A stretch of 64,000 nt of DNA. It comes from Diplonema japonicum (Eukaryota > Euglenozoa > Diplonemea > Diplonemida > Diplonemidae). How positions within the stretch are numbered: position 1 is the first letter of the stretch; the number at the start of each line of letters is the position of its first letter. A program made the position numbers and the translations under genes. Below the pieces are notes generated by a model. That model was given only the letters and a program-made list of their open reading frames with translations, searched no databases and was not told the origin of the DNA. The stretch covers positions 310,001 through 374,000 of the forward strand of contig OZ025648.1 of the NCBI GenBank assembly GCA_964019335.1, in the 5' to 3' direction. Below are positions 40,486-51,700 of the stretch, piece after piece.

Positions 40486-41244
40486 TCAAACCGGCACGAT
40501 CCCGGTAAACTGCTTCCCAAGCTCGTCACCTCTCCACTCTAATGAGCAAGGCGGGCCCGGTGTAGGTTCGAGCTTGCTGCTCCCTGAGGTGGTCGTTATT
40601 CTGAAAGGCCCTGTCTCTCCTGTGGTTCTTCCCCAGTCCGTCGATTCGCTCTTCACAGAAGGCGGGACAAGTTTCGTCGTGTACACCTTGCCCTCCGCGT
40701 TTTTCCTGACAAGGTACCGATCGGCCCCCAGAACAGCTGCAAGGAGATCGGTGAACTTCTGCTGCTTCTCACTGTCGTGCACACCTGTACGGGGGAAGGC
40801 CTTGTTCTTGGAGAAGGAACTAAACAGGGGAACAGCGTAACTGTCCAACCCACTAGGTGTATCTGGGGAAACATAGACTTGCTTTAACTTGCACGGCTTC
40901 AACAGAGCAGGGTCGTAATCCCCCACACCTACTGTGGAAGCTGTGGTGCAGACGCTTGGTGTGTATATTGACCGTTTTTTTTTAAGGTACTTCCGTACTG
41001 GGATCCCCTCTTCTGTGGGGGGGCTCGGTGCTTTTGGTACGAACCCTACACCACCCGTTGGGACCTGCCTGCGGCGGAGCGACTCGTCCTGGTTCATCGA
41101 CAATATTTTCGCTATTTCATATGTTTTCGTCAAGCGTTCCTTCTGGATAACGGTGCGGGTCCTGCCTTTCCGACATGCATCTGGAGGCGGGGAGGGTGCC
41201 GCGTATAGAGGTGCTAGTTGGGAAATACTCGAGAAAACAGTCAT
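40486..41244 (-). CDS. Basic hypothetical protein, 252 residues
   Basis: Single exon, ATG 41244. Pro/Ser/Thr/Lys-rich and largely disordered-looking, with a basic patch RKYLKKKRSIYTPS and VGVGDYDPALLKP, which faintly recalls the PGPGxY repeats of sperm-tail (STPGR/SHIPPO) microtubule proteins. Another segment, KFTDLLAAVLGADRYLVRKN, is probably helical. No known domain is clear. The long open frame and coding-like composition support a real gene. A flagellar microtubule role is only a weak suggestion. Confidence 0.65.
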   Translation of the reverse strand: MTVFSSISQLAPLYAAPSPPPDACRKGRTRTVIQKERLTKTYEIAKILSMNQDESLRRRQVPTGGVGFVPKAPSPPTEEGIPVRKYLKKKRSIYTPSVCTTASTVGVGDYDPALLKPCKLKQVYVSPDTPSGLDSYAVPLFSSFSKNKAFPRTGVHDSEKQQKFTDLLAAVLGADRYLVRKNAEGKVYTTKLVPPSVKSESTDWGRTTGETGPFRITTTSGSSKLEPTPGPPCSLEWRGDELGKQFTGIVPV

Positions 41245-41345
41245 GTTGCACAACCGGTCATTTCTTTCATAATCTCTCTCTCTCTCTTTTTTTTTTTTTT
41301 TTTTAAATAATATCCCTTGCAAGAAATATTCGATTTGAAGGGAGG

Positions 41346-41367
<22 letters not shown>

Positions 41368-41376
<9 letters not shown>

Positions 41377-41425
41377 GAGTTAAAGGAAGTCTTTGTGAGA
41401 CGCCCCCTTGTTCTCATGCTCTACC
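41368..41425. repeat. Short dispersed element, copy 1
   Basis: ATATGAGTTAAAGGAAGTCT, then GACGCC and TGTTCTCA. It recurs at 63155-63213 with small changes. Confidence 0.4.
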
Positions 41426-41473
41426 TGCACCTATCCCCCTTCAGCAGCGGAAAAAAAAACAACAACAAAAAAT

Positions 41474-42133
41474 CTAATCATCCTCGTTCTCGTTATGCCT
41501 CAAGTAATGTGGGATGTCGTCTGCGCTGTATGGAGCAAACCGGTGCAGGTTCGTGCCTGTGTTGGCCCATTTTCGCTTTGCGGTCATCTCGTCTTTGGCG
41601 GACTGGAGGAGCTGACGTTCCAGATTGGTCAATTTTGACTTTGTCTCCTCCGCATCGTGGCCTTGCAAATGCGCGGCAAGGAGGATCTCGGGCATTCTGG
41701 ATATAAAGACGTCCATGGCCACTTCTTTGAGTTTTACTTGATTCTCGCTTCCTGCGGGTAGGGAGAGTGCGAGGAGGTGGGCAAATTCGTAGTAATACTC
41801 TGTAGCCTCCTTTGCCAGGCTGACCGCAAATGGGTGAGACCTGAGCTTCTCAAGAAACGCGCTGTCGAAGAAAGCTGGGAAGCTGACTTTGCACTGTCTC
41901 TCTCTCAGAAGCGGCCTTGCGAGCCATAGGGGCACTTTTACGGTTTGGTCCTTCGCCAGGTCCTTCCCTTCCTCACCGTCAGATTCGTCGTCGAGCCCGC
42001 CCTGGTTGTGCTCTTGCTCCTCACACCCTCCTGCTGTGCGCAGCCATCCCATTCCGTATAGCGGGACACGGGTTTGAACTACAATATCCTCCTCCTCAGC
42101 TAGGATTTCATTTACATCGAAATATCCATTCAT
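41474..42133 (-). CDS. GINS3: GINS complex subunit Psf3
   Basis: 219 residues. The N-terminus MNGYFDVNEILAEEEDIVVQ has the Psf3 signature D/N-x-ILAEEE, followed by a Gly/Trp segment, an acidic linker and VKVPLWLARPLL, matching the family motif LPLWLA. A helical C-terminal half (EYYYEFAHLLALSLP, TNLERQLLQSAKDEM) completes the small GINS fold. GINS joins MCM2-7 and Cdc45 in the replicative CMG helicase. Length is close to the usual ~195-215. An insertion of about 35 acidic residues lies between the N-terminal strand region and PLWLA. Single exon; start set by the conserved N-terminus. Confidence 0.88.
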   Translation of the reverse strand: MNGYFDVNEILAEEEDIVVQTRVPLYGMGWLRTAGGCEEQEHNQGGLDDESDGEEGKDLAKDQTVKVPLWLARPLLRERQCKVSFPAFFDSAFLEKLRSHPFAVSLAKEATEYYYEFAHLLALSLPAGSENQVKLKEVAMDVFISRMPEILLAAHLQGHDAEETKSKLTNLERQLLQSAKDEMTAKRKWANTGTNLHRFAPYSADDIPHYLRHNENEDD

Positions 42134-42625
42134 TTCCTTTGGAAAGTGGGAGTTGGAAGGTGAAGGAAAAAAAAAAAAGGATGGGGCTGGGTAAACGGGA
42201 AAGAGTTGTGAAAAAAGGGGGGAAATCTTGGAAAGAAGACAAAAAAACAAAACAGTTGGACACAAAAAAAAGGGGGGGGGGGGCATTGTGGAATAAGAAA
42301 AAAAAAGAAAGAAAAAAAGGGTATTATTGGGAAGAGGGGATTGAGCCGAAACATGCAATAAAAGGGAGAAAAAAAAAAGAAGAAAAAAAAAACAACCATC
42401 GGAGAACCGTATTTGGACTTTTCTTTTTTTTTATTTTGGCGATTTCGGATTTTTCTTTTTTTTTTTTTTTTTTTTTTGGACAGCTTTTTTTTTTTTTTTT
42501 TCCGTTCCGTTCAAATATGGTGAAAAAAGAGAAAAAAAAATTCACTCGTACACTTTTTTTTTTTTTTTTTTTTAAATAAATACCCAAGAAACAACAGCAA
42601 AAAAAAAAAGAAAAAAAAAAAACTT
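42134..42625. other. Low-complexity spacer
   Basis: A/G-rich then T-rich runs. The GINS3 upstream region here lacks the immediate A-run leader seen at most starts. No gene. Confidence 0.55.
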
Positions 42626-42843
42626 TCACGCAATAACGTCGTCCGTTTCGGCTTTGAAATCGTCAAGAGCGCTGGGGGCCTCTTCGCCGGCCAATCGCAA
42701 TTTTTCCTGCGCGGCCAGCTCTGCCTCTGCGAGGTTCTTCTTCTTCTTTTGGATCATCTTCAGACGGAAGAATTCCTCCCTCTCAAGCTCATCAAGCTCA
42801 GACGTGATATAGGAGAGCGTGTTCTGGATCTTGGGAATCACAA

Positions 42844-42874
<31 letters not shown>

Positions 42875-43444
42875 CCCCCATTCCCCTCTTCCCACACCTT
42901 GTCCAATGCGTTAACTCTCCTATTTGTGATTTTGATGGCAATGTTGAGAACCACGAACTGTGTCTGCAGCGAACCTGCCTTGACAAGGTTGCTGAGGGTT
43001 TTTTGCCATCGTTCCCTCGCCTCCCTGATCTGCTCGCCACCTTTACCCATACCCGTGCTTTCTGAAACCTCAGCAACTTCACCCCTTTGAAACATTGGAA
43101 TACTCACACCTGCCACGTTATCATTGCGAATTCTCGTTTTCAGCGGCTGTTGCTTCATGCACTCCTGGACTGCAAAGGCAAGCCCCGTCTCCCCCGCATG
43201 ATATTTGGCATAAGCCAAAGAAATGTGTGCCTTTAATTTGTATTTTTTTGGGGGGGGAAATAAAATATACCTGTTTCATCTCGTCACTCATCCTTTCCTT
43301 GCTCTCCTTCAGCACCTTCAAGATGCCTCTGTACCTCATCACCAATGCGTCCGCCTTCTTCTTCAGCAAACTGTGACCTTTCTGAGCGCCCTTCAACCTC
43401 GTCTTGAAGGTGATCAGGGTCATCCTACTGGGTAGGACCGCGAA

Positions 43445-43487
<43 letters not shown>

Positions 43488-43511
43488 CCCCGCATACTTT
43501 ACTCCCGACAT
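42626..43511 (-). CDS. ATP6V1D: V-type proton ATPase subunit D
   Basis: The central-stalk rotor subunit of V1, coupling ATP hydrolysis to rotation. Four exons (43511-43498, 43445-43271, 43230-42898, 42844-42626) give 246 residues, the normal length. Exon 1 has only 14 coding nt (MSGV plus two bases); its intron is GTATGCGGGG followed by about 40 A and G. Family motifs are FAVLPSRMTLITFKTRLKGA, KGHSLLKKKADAL, FAVQECMKQQ and RRVNALDKV, then the C-terminal helix KIQNTLSYITSELDELEREE. With subunit A at 5.8-8.8 kb, two V1 subunits lie on the same strand 34 kb apart. Confidence 0.95.
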
Positions 43512-43973
43512 TTTTTTTTTTTTCTTTTGAAGAAGTGTGGCCTCCCTTCTTTCCTGTGTTGTGCTTGTAATGGGTGCGGGTACTGGAGAAAAATAAAAAG
43601 AAAAAAAAAAAAAGGGTAAGAAGATAAAAATATTAAACAGGGAGATAATAATAAAAGAGAAAAACTCGATAAAGTTTCAGTGTGCAGGGGAGTGCTCAGT
43701 AGGATGGGGGAAAGAAGAAGAAAAAAAAAAGCTTTTATCCATCGTGATTGTTTAATAGGGATAGAATAATCACAGACGGGGATAGCAAAGGCTTTCTTTT
43801 CTTCTTTTTTTTTTGTTACCCCCTCCCGGCTCCTTCCCCTCTAGGGTTAGTTACGGGAAAAAAAATAATAATAATTCTTTTTGACTATATGTCGTTTGCT
43901 CGGCACAAAGTTTGCAAATAGTTAATAAAATCATTTAAAAAAAAAAAAAAAAAAAAAAACGTTCGGGATGGGC
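43512..43973. other. Spacer with one dispersed element
   Basis: A/T-rich. Carries copy 2 of the ~60-bp element at 43877-43936. No gene. Confidence 0.5.
43877..43936. repeat. ~60-bp dispersed element, copy 2
   Basis: Starts TTCTTTTTGACTATATGTCG and ends near ATAGTTAATAAAATCATTT; partner of 37511-37570. It lies just downstream of the ubiquitin-like/ankyrin gene's stop. Confidence 0.5.
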
Positions 43974-45053
43974 TTACTTCTTCGCAGCATCAAGGTAAGA
44001 AACCGCAGAAGACCGCGCTGCACAGCGGAGACCGGAAAACCCAACTTCCTTTGCCACATGCCTCTCACCCACATGAGGATTGAACCCCATCCTGATCCTC
44101 ACACTCATAGGGTTGTACGGATAAGTCCTTTTCGGGGGCCTCGTCACCTCACGGTACGGCGCACCCCTGCAGTGCCTCCTCGCGTAACCGTTCGATTTTT
44201 CCCAAGGCTCCTCAACCACGCTGCCCTTTGAAGGTGCGTGGACAACGGCGTCAATAGAATCGGCGTAATCACCTAACACTATATACCCCCCATAACGGGG
44301 AGGGTCGACAATCACAGGCCTGTTCTTATTGTCGGTCAATGTAATGTCACACCCAGCCCGCACAAGAACATCTAGAACAGAGCTATCCACATTGGAGGCT
44401 ATGTGTGCTGGCGTTCTTAGTCTCACGTTCTGTTGGTCAATGGGCGTCCCTGCTGACAGCAACATAGTTATAACAGGAGAATAATAATATCTATTCCGAA
44501 CAGCGTAATGAAGGGCATTGTTGTTTCTCCTATCGCGTGCCTTAGGGTCCGCACCGGCACTGAGCAGGAGCTCAACGACGGTTGGATGTGCGGACAATGC
44601 CGCGTTGTGGAGTGGGGTTGCTTTGGTTGTGAGGTTTCTCGCGTTCACATCGGCGCCCAGGGACAGAAGGGTTTCTATGCTTCCGAGTTTTGAAAATACT
44701 GCGGCGAGGTGGAGCAAAGACGCGCTGCGGAATGTCAAATCGTTGTTGATGCCCAACAAGTAATTCTTCTTCAATACGTCAACCCGCTCCAAGGTCACTG
44801 CCTCGTACATTTCCTTCTCTAGCCTGTTGAGGACGCCTTGTTCGAATTGTGTTACGAGCTCGTCTCCCTCCGCCACGCCGTGCGCCACTAGCTCTTCGCT
44901 GTCTGGTAGTTCAACCCCTTCGAAGAACAACTTTGAGTTCTTGTACTCTGTCTCCGCTTCGATCTTCTCTTTTACCGACATCACCGTCTCGTTATACCCC
45001 ACTTCTATCGCGAATATCTCATTCGTCATTGGAACCTTGACGAAGACCTCCAT
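43974..45053 (-). CDS. Ubiquitin-like domain plus ankyrin repeat protein
   Basis: 359 residues, single exon. Residues 1-75 form a ubiquitin-like fold (MEVFVKVPMTNEIFAIEVGY, SVKEKIEAETEYKNSKLFFEG, which parallels the ubiquitin IEDKEGIPPDQQRLIFAG region). No C-terminal Gly-Gly, so it is an integral domain, not a modifier. Four or five ankyrin repeats follow (ASLLHLAAVFSKLGS, TPLHNAALSAHPTVVELLLS, NALHYAVRNR, RTPAHIASNVDSSVLDVLV). The last ~100 residues are basic and unique. Ankyrin repeats mediate protein contacts; the ubiquitin-like domain may target proteasome or p97-type partners. Not assignable to a named orthologue. Confidence 0.82.
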   Translation of the reverse strand: MEVFVKVPMTNEIFAIEVGYNETVMSVKEKIEAETEYKNSKLFFEGVELPDSEELVAHGVAEGDELVTQFEQGVLNRLEKEMYEAVTLERVDVLKKNYLLGINNDLTFRSASLLHLAAVFSKLGSIETLLSLGADVNARNLTTKATPLHNAALSAHPTVVELLLSAGADPKARDRRNNNALHYAVRNRYYYSPVITMLLSAGTPIDQQNVRLRTPAHIASNVDSSVLDVLVRAGCDITLTDNKNRPVIVDPPRYGGYIVLGDYADSIDAVVHAPSKGSVVEEPWEKSNGYARRHCRGAPYREVTRPPKRTYPYNPMSVRIRMGFNPHVGERHVAKEVGFSGLRCAARSSAVSYLDAAKK

Positions 45054-45773
45054 TCTTTTTTTTTTTTTTTTTTGTGTATGAAAGAAAACTGAGAACGGAG
45101 TAAGGAGTTATGTCACGGACATGTAGGGGGGGGGGGGGGGGGAGAGAACTAAGATTGATGACGGTAATAGGGTATATAGGGGAAAGGGGTGTTGGTTTTT
45201 CTTTTTTTTTTCACTATGATCTGAATGGGGGGAGGAAAGGGATGTTATGGCTATTTGACTAAAAAAAAGAATTTTTTTTTTTCGTGGATGACAAAATGAA
45301 TGATGATACTCTCTCTTTTTCACGTTCTTTTGTGTGTGTATGTAGGGGGAAAAAAAAGAGAAAAAAAATGGGGCTTTGATTGCAACACTAGGTGGCGTTA
45401 AGCGTGCAATGAAGCACGAACTACCTACTTGATTACAGGGGGCGCTCCTCGGCCGAGCAGTAGCTTCTTCTGCGTTCCGCGTCGTGTCCTTAATGCGTGC
45501 GGTGTGCTCAACCCTAGCCGGGGCGTCCCGGGTAACCAAGATTCTGCGCTCGTGCAGTTTGCTGCCTGTTCGTCACCCTGAGCACCTGCGTTACGTTCTT
45601 CCACTCGGGCGCTACCGGTGATGACCGACGAGGAGGTCAACAGCGAACAACACATCTGATGTACTTCTTATATTTCCATGTTATCCCCACCACCTTAATA
45701 AAAAAAAAATTTAACACACACTTTTTTTTTTCCTTCATTTCTTTTTTTCCCCCCCCCTTCCTTCCTTGATATT
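45054..45773. other. Spacer with a GC-rich unique block
   Basis: A G-run at 45127 and A/T runs. 45400-45660 is a GC-rich unique block with no credible protein. It contains GTGATGA at about 45616 and CTGA at about 45656, positions compatible with C and D boxes, but I see no terminal stem. Confidence 0.4.
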
Positions 45774-48700
45774 CTACTTACGTGGTTTTCTAACCACTCT
45801 CTTTTTCCTGTCACCAGACGGTGCACCGGAGAAGGCACGCTTGCGCGAACCCGGTTTAGCTGAGGACCCATCGGTGGTGGGCAAAAGTTTGGATTCTTTC
45901 TTAGGCGCTGTTTTAACAATCGAGCGTCCCTTGGCGGCCGATCTGAAAGATTTGGCGGCGGCCTTCTTGCTGTTCAGAGCTTTCCACCGCAGGCCTTCCT
46001 TGTGGAACAGTTTCACGAACCTCTGCGAGGTCAGGGTCTCCTTCAAAACGTCCATTACTTCCTTAGCGACCTTTTTAAGAGGGGAGCCGGTGACAGGGAT
46101 GTTCCAGCAGGCGTGAATGAAGGTGATCAAACCCTTAACCTGTTCGAAGATGGGGTCTTCGTCAACTTCGTCGTTTTCCTGATCGGATGTGGGTTCAGTC
46201 TCGTCGGCGAGATCGGCAGCTTCTTCAGTGGTGTCGGGTTGGGATTTTTTAAGAGCTTTTCTTGCACGGGAACCGCTTGCTTTTTTCTTTGCTTGAGGTG
46301 TCTCAACAACAGCGATTCTTTTGTCGTTCTTGTTCATCTTGACCAACAGAACACCAACAAGCTTCACGATCGCTCCGGATCGAACAGTCCCGAAGATTTT
46401 AAAGAATGTCTGAGGTGTCATTGTTTTAAACGTAGATAAGGAGGATGGTTGCCCGGCAAACGCTGCCTCCTTGATCTCCCGCCAGATGCCTGCTACGTCC
46501 TTTGCGCCCTTCGTTGCGTCTTGGTGGTTCATGACTCTTGGTAGCAGCCATGAGAGGTTCTTGATGGCCATTGTGATGATTGAGGTATCGATATCTGTCT
46601 CGAGGTCGCTACCTGTGCCGTTGATGATGTCCTCTTCGCTCTGTTTTGCTGTCTTCCCGAGATCGTTGATCTGCTGGACGAAAGCTCTCGAAGCGTTCAC
46701 AAGCTTCCCTCGTTTTATGTTTGCTTCCTGTACTACCTCGTTGCCGAAGATTCTTGACGATGCGGTACGCACCCATGGGTGGCTGTTGTTTTTTGTGGGA
46801 CAAAAAGATTTTTTAAAAATCACGTTTACCTATGAGTCAGGTTTCCGTACACATTCTCCCACAGCCTCTCAAAGACATCGTCCTTCACCGCTTCCTTATG
46901 GTGGTTCAACACCGCCTCCAGCGCGATGGACGCGTGGTACGGGATTTCCCAGTTCTGTTTGTTTATAAATAAAAAAAAGAAGTTAAGAAAACCTGTTTGT
47001 GCAGCTTGAACATTTTCCGCCTTCTTGCACCGACGCTCGAGATGTTCTCTTCCAAAGAAGCAGGTGTCGTGAGGTCGAGCAACGCCTGTAATATTATTTA
47101 TTTACAATCCCTTCCTTTTTTTTTTTCAAATAGCATCAATCATACGTCAGGGAAGAAGTTGGACAACTTTGGCCCGCTGAGCTCCGGTGCTTCCTTCAAA
47201 AACACACAAAGCGACTGTTTTTATGTGTTTTTTTTTTCTTTTAAATTTTCCTTTTTAAAACTGATACCTGAAGTGCGGTGATTTGCAGCGCAGGCTCGCC
47301 ATCCAGCCACGAGGTGAAGATCTTCATGACATTATCGAGCTTTCCCTCTGAAAGTTTGAACAGCTTGCTGAGCACGCCAGCTGCGCGTCTCTTGACCGCG
47401 CGGTCATCGTCCGCCATCAGACGGTGAGCAAGCGGGATGAAGAAGTACTCAACCTCCTTCTTCAGCAGCGCATCGGGGAACCTCTGGAACATGATCTGCA
47501 GGATTTTTCATTACAATAAAAAAAATATAAGAAAAAAAACATACCTCCAAAAGCCCCAGCATTGCAAGCCTCCCTTGCGGGACGGGATACTGCAAATTCT
47601 GGATGACGTAGTCAATATGCGAATTGAGCTTCTTCTCCGTCATCTTCCAATCAGTTAAGAAGCGAGCGATGATGGATGCAGACAGCTGCGACACGATGAT
47701 GGACGCGGAGTGGTGAAGCATCTTTTCTTGAACAACGGGGACCAGGTCATACACCTCTGCAACTTCCACTTTTCGCACGATGATCGCCTTCAAAAGATGG
47801 AGAGCTGGGATCACAAATGTGTTCTTTTTGTCCAGGTCCGTGCGAACCAAGCTGCAGCATATCATTGCGTCGTTCTGGTTTAGTTCCGCTTGGCGGTGCA
47901 AGAGCAGAACTGCCATGAGGCGGAAGCACGCTGAGCGGATCTCCCCTGTTCTCTCGACGACCTTGAAGGCCAGCTCCATGAGGTTCTCAACGGTTTCTGT
48001 TGTTGTTGTAACGGAGAGCGACTTCAGCACCTCGTGCAGAACGAGGAGGGAGAGCGTGACCACGCTGTCGCTGGCATCGCCGCCCATGACCTCGATAAGA
48101 GGCTCAATGAGCTTGCTTACCTTTTCAACAGTGCCCTTCTCCTCCGCGTGGTTCACAAGGTTCCATGCAATGGACACCACTAGTTCATCGATACACTCCA
48201 TGGACTGCAGTGTTCTCCTTGCAGCAGCACCGGGGATCACGATACGCCGTTTTGATTCTTTCACGCTTTTTCGTCGCGCGCTTCCGAGCTGTCTCTTCTG
48301 CGAGGTCACTTCTCTCTTTTCGAAGCCTCGGTCTCTTCTTTCGGGTTCGTTCAGGACTTCGTGGTCCTTCTTCTGTGCTTCTCGGATGGACGAGATCTTC
48401 TCGGTAAGGGAGGACGAGGTGAGGCGGACCTTCATCGCGTTCATCTTCAGTTCGAACTTCTCGAGGAAGGTGTCGCGGTGGGATGTGTTGGACTGCATGG
48501 TGGACGCGGAGTAGGAAACCAGATCTTCAACGTCCGACGCCTTGTTGGCGCAGACACCGCGTGCGCACCTTCTGAGCATTGTCTTCACTTTTGTGATGAG
48601 GTCCAGTCCCGTGCTTGTGTCTACTACGTCGACGTCGTCATCGTCGTCATCGTCTCGTGTCTTCCGCTTTTTGAACCTTTTCTCCTCTGGACGGTACTCT

Positions 48701-51700
48701 TTCTTCAGTTTTTCTGTCGGTGTGAACATTTTTTGTATTCTGCCCACCAGCTCGTCCAAGAACGTAGTCGGCGTGGCCGTCGATGCGACCAGCTCCAGCC
48801 CTTCCAGCGACCTGTTCTTCTTGTACTCCTTCATTGTTTTTGCAAGCTCTTCGACTTCCTTTTCACTCCCACCCACTCCAATGTAGTCGTCCAGCAACGT
48901 GTCCAAGATCACGCCGAGAGCACCATCGATGTGCACTGTGATCGGGCCTTCACACTTCATAACCCTCTGCAGCATGGTCACCATTGTGTATCCCAACACG
49001 TGCAGCTGGTACCCGTGAAGCATCGTCGCCCTAAGAAGGTGTAATATCTTCTTCAGGAACGACGGTCCCAGCACCCCCAGTGCATCTCCCAGCACCTCTC
49101 TGACAGCATCCCTCTGAGGGGCTTTTTTGGTCTTCAGCTTCGAGACCATATCTGTCAAGATGGAGTCCACCACACCACCAAAGTCCACGTCTGATGGAAT
49201 GAACTTCAGCAGATTGAGGATTGTAACTGCTAGCGGTGCCCTTGTCAGCGATAGCTTTTCTTCACCGTCTTCTTTCTTGTTTCCGCCCTTCCAGAACCTG
49301 TGCACGGCGGGTATGATCTTCTCGACCAGGATATCCCCGATTCTCGCCAAGCCCTGGTTTTCCTTCCCCGGTTTTCCGTCCTCTTTCTCGTTCTGTTCGT
49401 CGTCCTCGTCTTCGTCCTGCACTGGCTTAATCTCCTGTGTGGGGAGGAAGTGGAAGCTCTCCAGAACCTGCCCAATGCACTTCGTGATGCTCTTTTCCAT
49501 GTGTATGCTAGTGACCTCCTGTCTCAGCAGCATCATGACCAGCCTGTGGTACCTCGTCCACGTCAAGTGCGTTGAGACGTGCGCGAAGGTAGTGAGCAGT
49601 GCCTGCGACTGCGCCTGGATCTTGCCCGACTCAGACTGAGTCATGTCCTCGTCCTCGTTGGACTTCTGCCCACACCACGTCTGCAGGAGCTTCAAGAAGT
49701 ACGGGATGAAGACAGCCTCCATCGTCGACTCCGCGACGTCCTTGCTGGACTGCCTGAAGGTGGCGAGCGCCTTAAGCTTCCTGGAGGCTTGGGGGTGCGT
49801 GATGTTTGCGTAGAAGTCGAAGTCAGTGTTCACATTGCTGAGGCCCGGGGTGATGGAGAACGCCAGTGCAGCGCACCCGTACACTTTCATCCACTCGCTC
49901 CTGACCAGAGGGTCATTCAGGCGCACACCCACACGTACCCCGTGTGTGACGACAGGGCAGATGACCTGTTCGTACAGTTCCTTCTTCCCCTGCTTGGCTT
50001 GGCACCTCTTCAGCGCTACGATTACTGCCTTCAAGGCTAGCGCAGCTGTCGTCCGGATCGACTGGTGGGAGTTGGCCACAAAGTACGCCAAGTTGTATGC
50101 GAGCGGCAAAATGTGCAGAGGACGCAGATCAGCTAATTGCATGCTGCCGAAGGACAAGGACGCGATGTCTGAGTTGCCCTCTGTGACGGTAACGCCCTGC
50201 GCTGTCTCAACTTCGTTTTCCTCGACGTCCATGTCCTCATCTTGGTCCTCCTTGTTGTCACCTTCAGTTGCCTTCGCTTTCCTTCGCCTCTTCCCCCACG
50301 CTTCGAAGTGCTCGGTGCACTTGTAGAAGGCGCTGATACGTGTGTCGAAGTCGTACTCTCTTCCGTTCGGGAGGAGCGTGTTGGTGGCGCAGACCAGCTT
50401 GCACGTCGCCTTGAGGAACGATGAAACGTCTTGCGGGAGATCAGGTGCGCTGTCCACAATACGGCTCATGGCGACTGCTATCTTGTAGCGTGCGGCGTCA
50501 GTCCTGATGATGTAGAAGAGAAGACTCAGCCTGCTGACAAGCTCCATGTGGTTGATGTTAGGGAGCTTTGGAAGGATGGAACACAGGACGTTGGTGCACG
50601 TGGTGACAGCCTCATGGGTGGGCCTGAGCTTCCTGTTCCGCAGACAGTCAACGAGGAACGACATCAGTTTGTTGAGGATTTCTGCGCCATCCTTGTGCTC
50701 GTCGGCGTAAGTGAGGAGGTATTCAGATGTAGCGTTGAGGGTGCTGACGGTGGCAGCGAACGCTTTGTTGTCACCCTTGAAAGTCTGCATAGTGGCAATG
50801 TGGACACCCTTCACGAAAGCGGCTGAGCACTCCATGAACATGGACGGGTTGATCTCGATGACCGAGTCAAGGATGGAAAGCACGTTGCAGTACACTTCTA
50901 AGCTGATGTTCTTCTGTCCTAGCGTCTCCGTTAGCGGGAGCAACGCGTTGAGGCTCTTCAGGATAGGCAGCAAGGACTCGTCCTCCGCAAGTACCGCGAG
51001 AAAGCTGAGCAGCGAACCCATTGTCGATGCAGCGTTGCCAAGGTCAGCGATGGGCTCCTTCAGTATACGTGTGAGGTTGTCGATGAGATCGTCGGTGTAT
51101 TTATGCTCGGGGAACTGTTTGAACACCTTTCCGAAGAGTTTCAAGGACTGCCTTCTGGCTTCCCTGTGTGCCCTGGACACCTTCCCTGTGACTTTGTACG
51201 ACCCTTCGAGGTGCGCGATCACACACTCGCAGATTCTGTCCAGCCATCCTTCCAGTCGCGAGCCAAGTCCGTCGACTACTGACGACAGGAATTCCAAGAT
51301 CTTGGAGGCACGTTTGTTGAAGCTCGAGTTGCTCTCCACAATCGGGATCACAATGTGCTGCATGAACCTGCTGAACTGCACTTCATTCGCACCGCAGATG
51401 AACGACAAGACTTGCGATCTCGTGTGGTGGGTGTTCTGCCACACCTTCGGCCTCAGAATCTTGTACACAGCCAGCTGCACATTCTCAGCCCTGACGCTCT
51501 CGAAGTCGAAGTTGAGCAGGCTGTTCTTCAACCCCTTGTGGGGAAGGAGGGAACAGAGCTTGTCCTCATACTTGCCCAATTTCTGCATTTCCTTGAAGTG
51601 CTTGAGACCGGTGATGGCAAGCTTTTGGATGGCGACATTGCTGTAAGTAAGGAGGCCCCACAGGTTGTCCTTGTAACGTTTTGCAATGGAGAGGGAGTCG

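Noticed and set aside
45774-46823. A separate nucleolar protein gene downstream of UTP20
   Set aside because: The frame joins UTP20 through a 47-nt GT-AG intron and matches the family's C-terminal HPWVR region.
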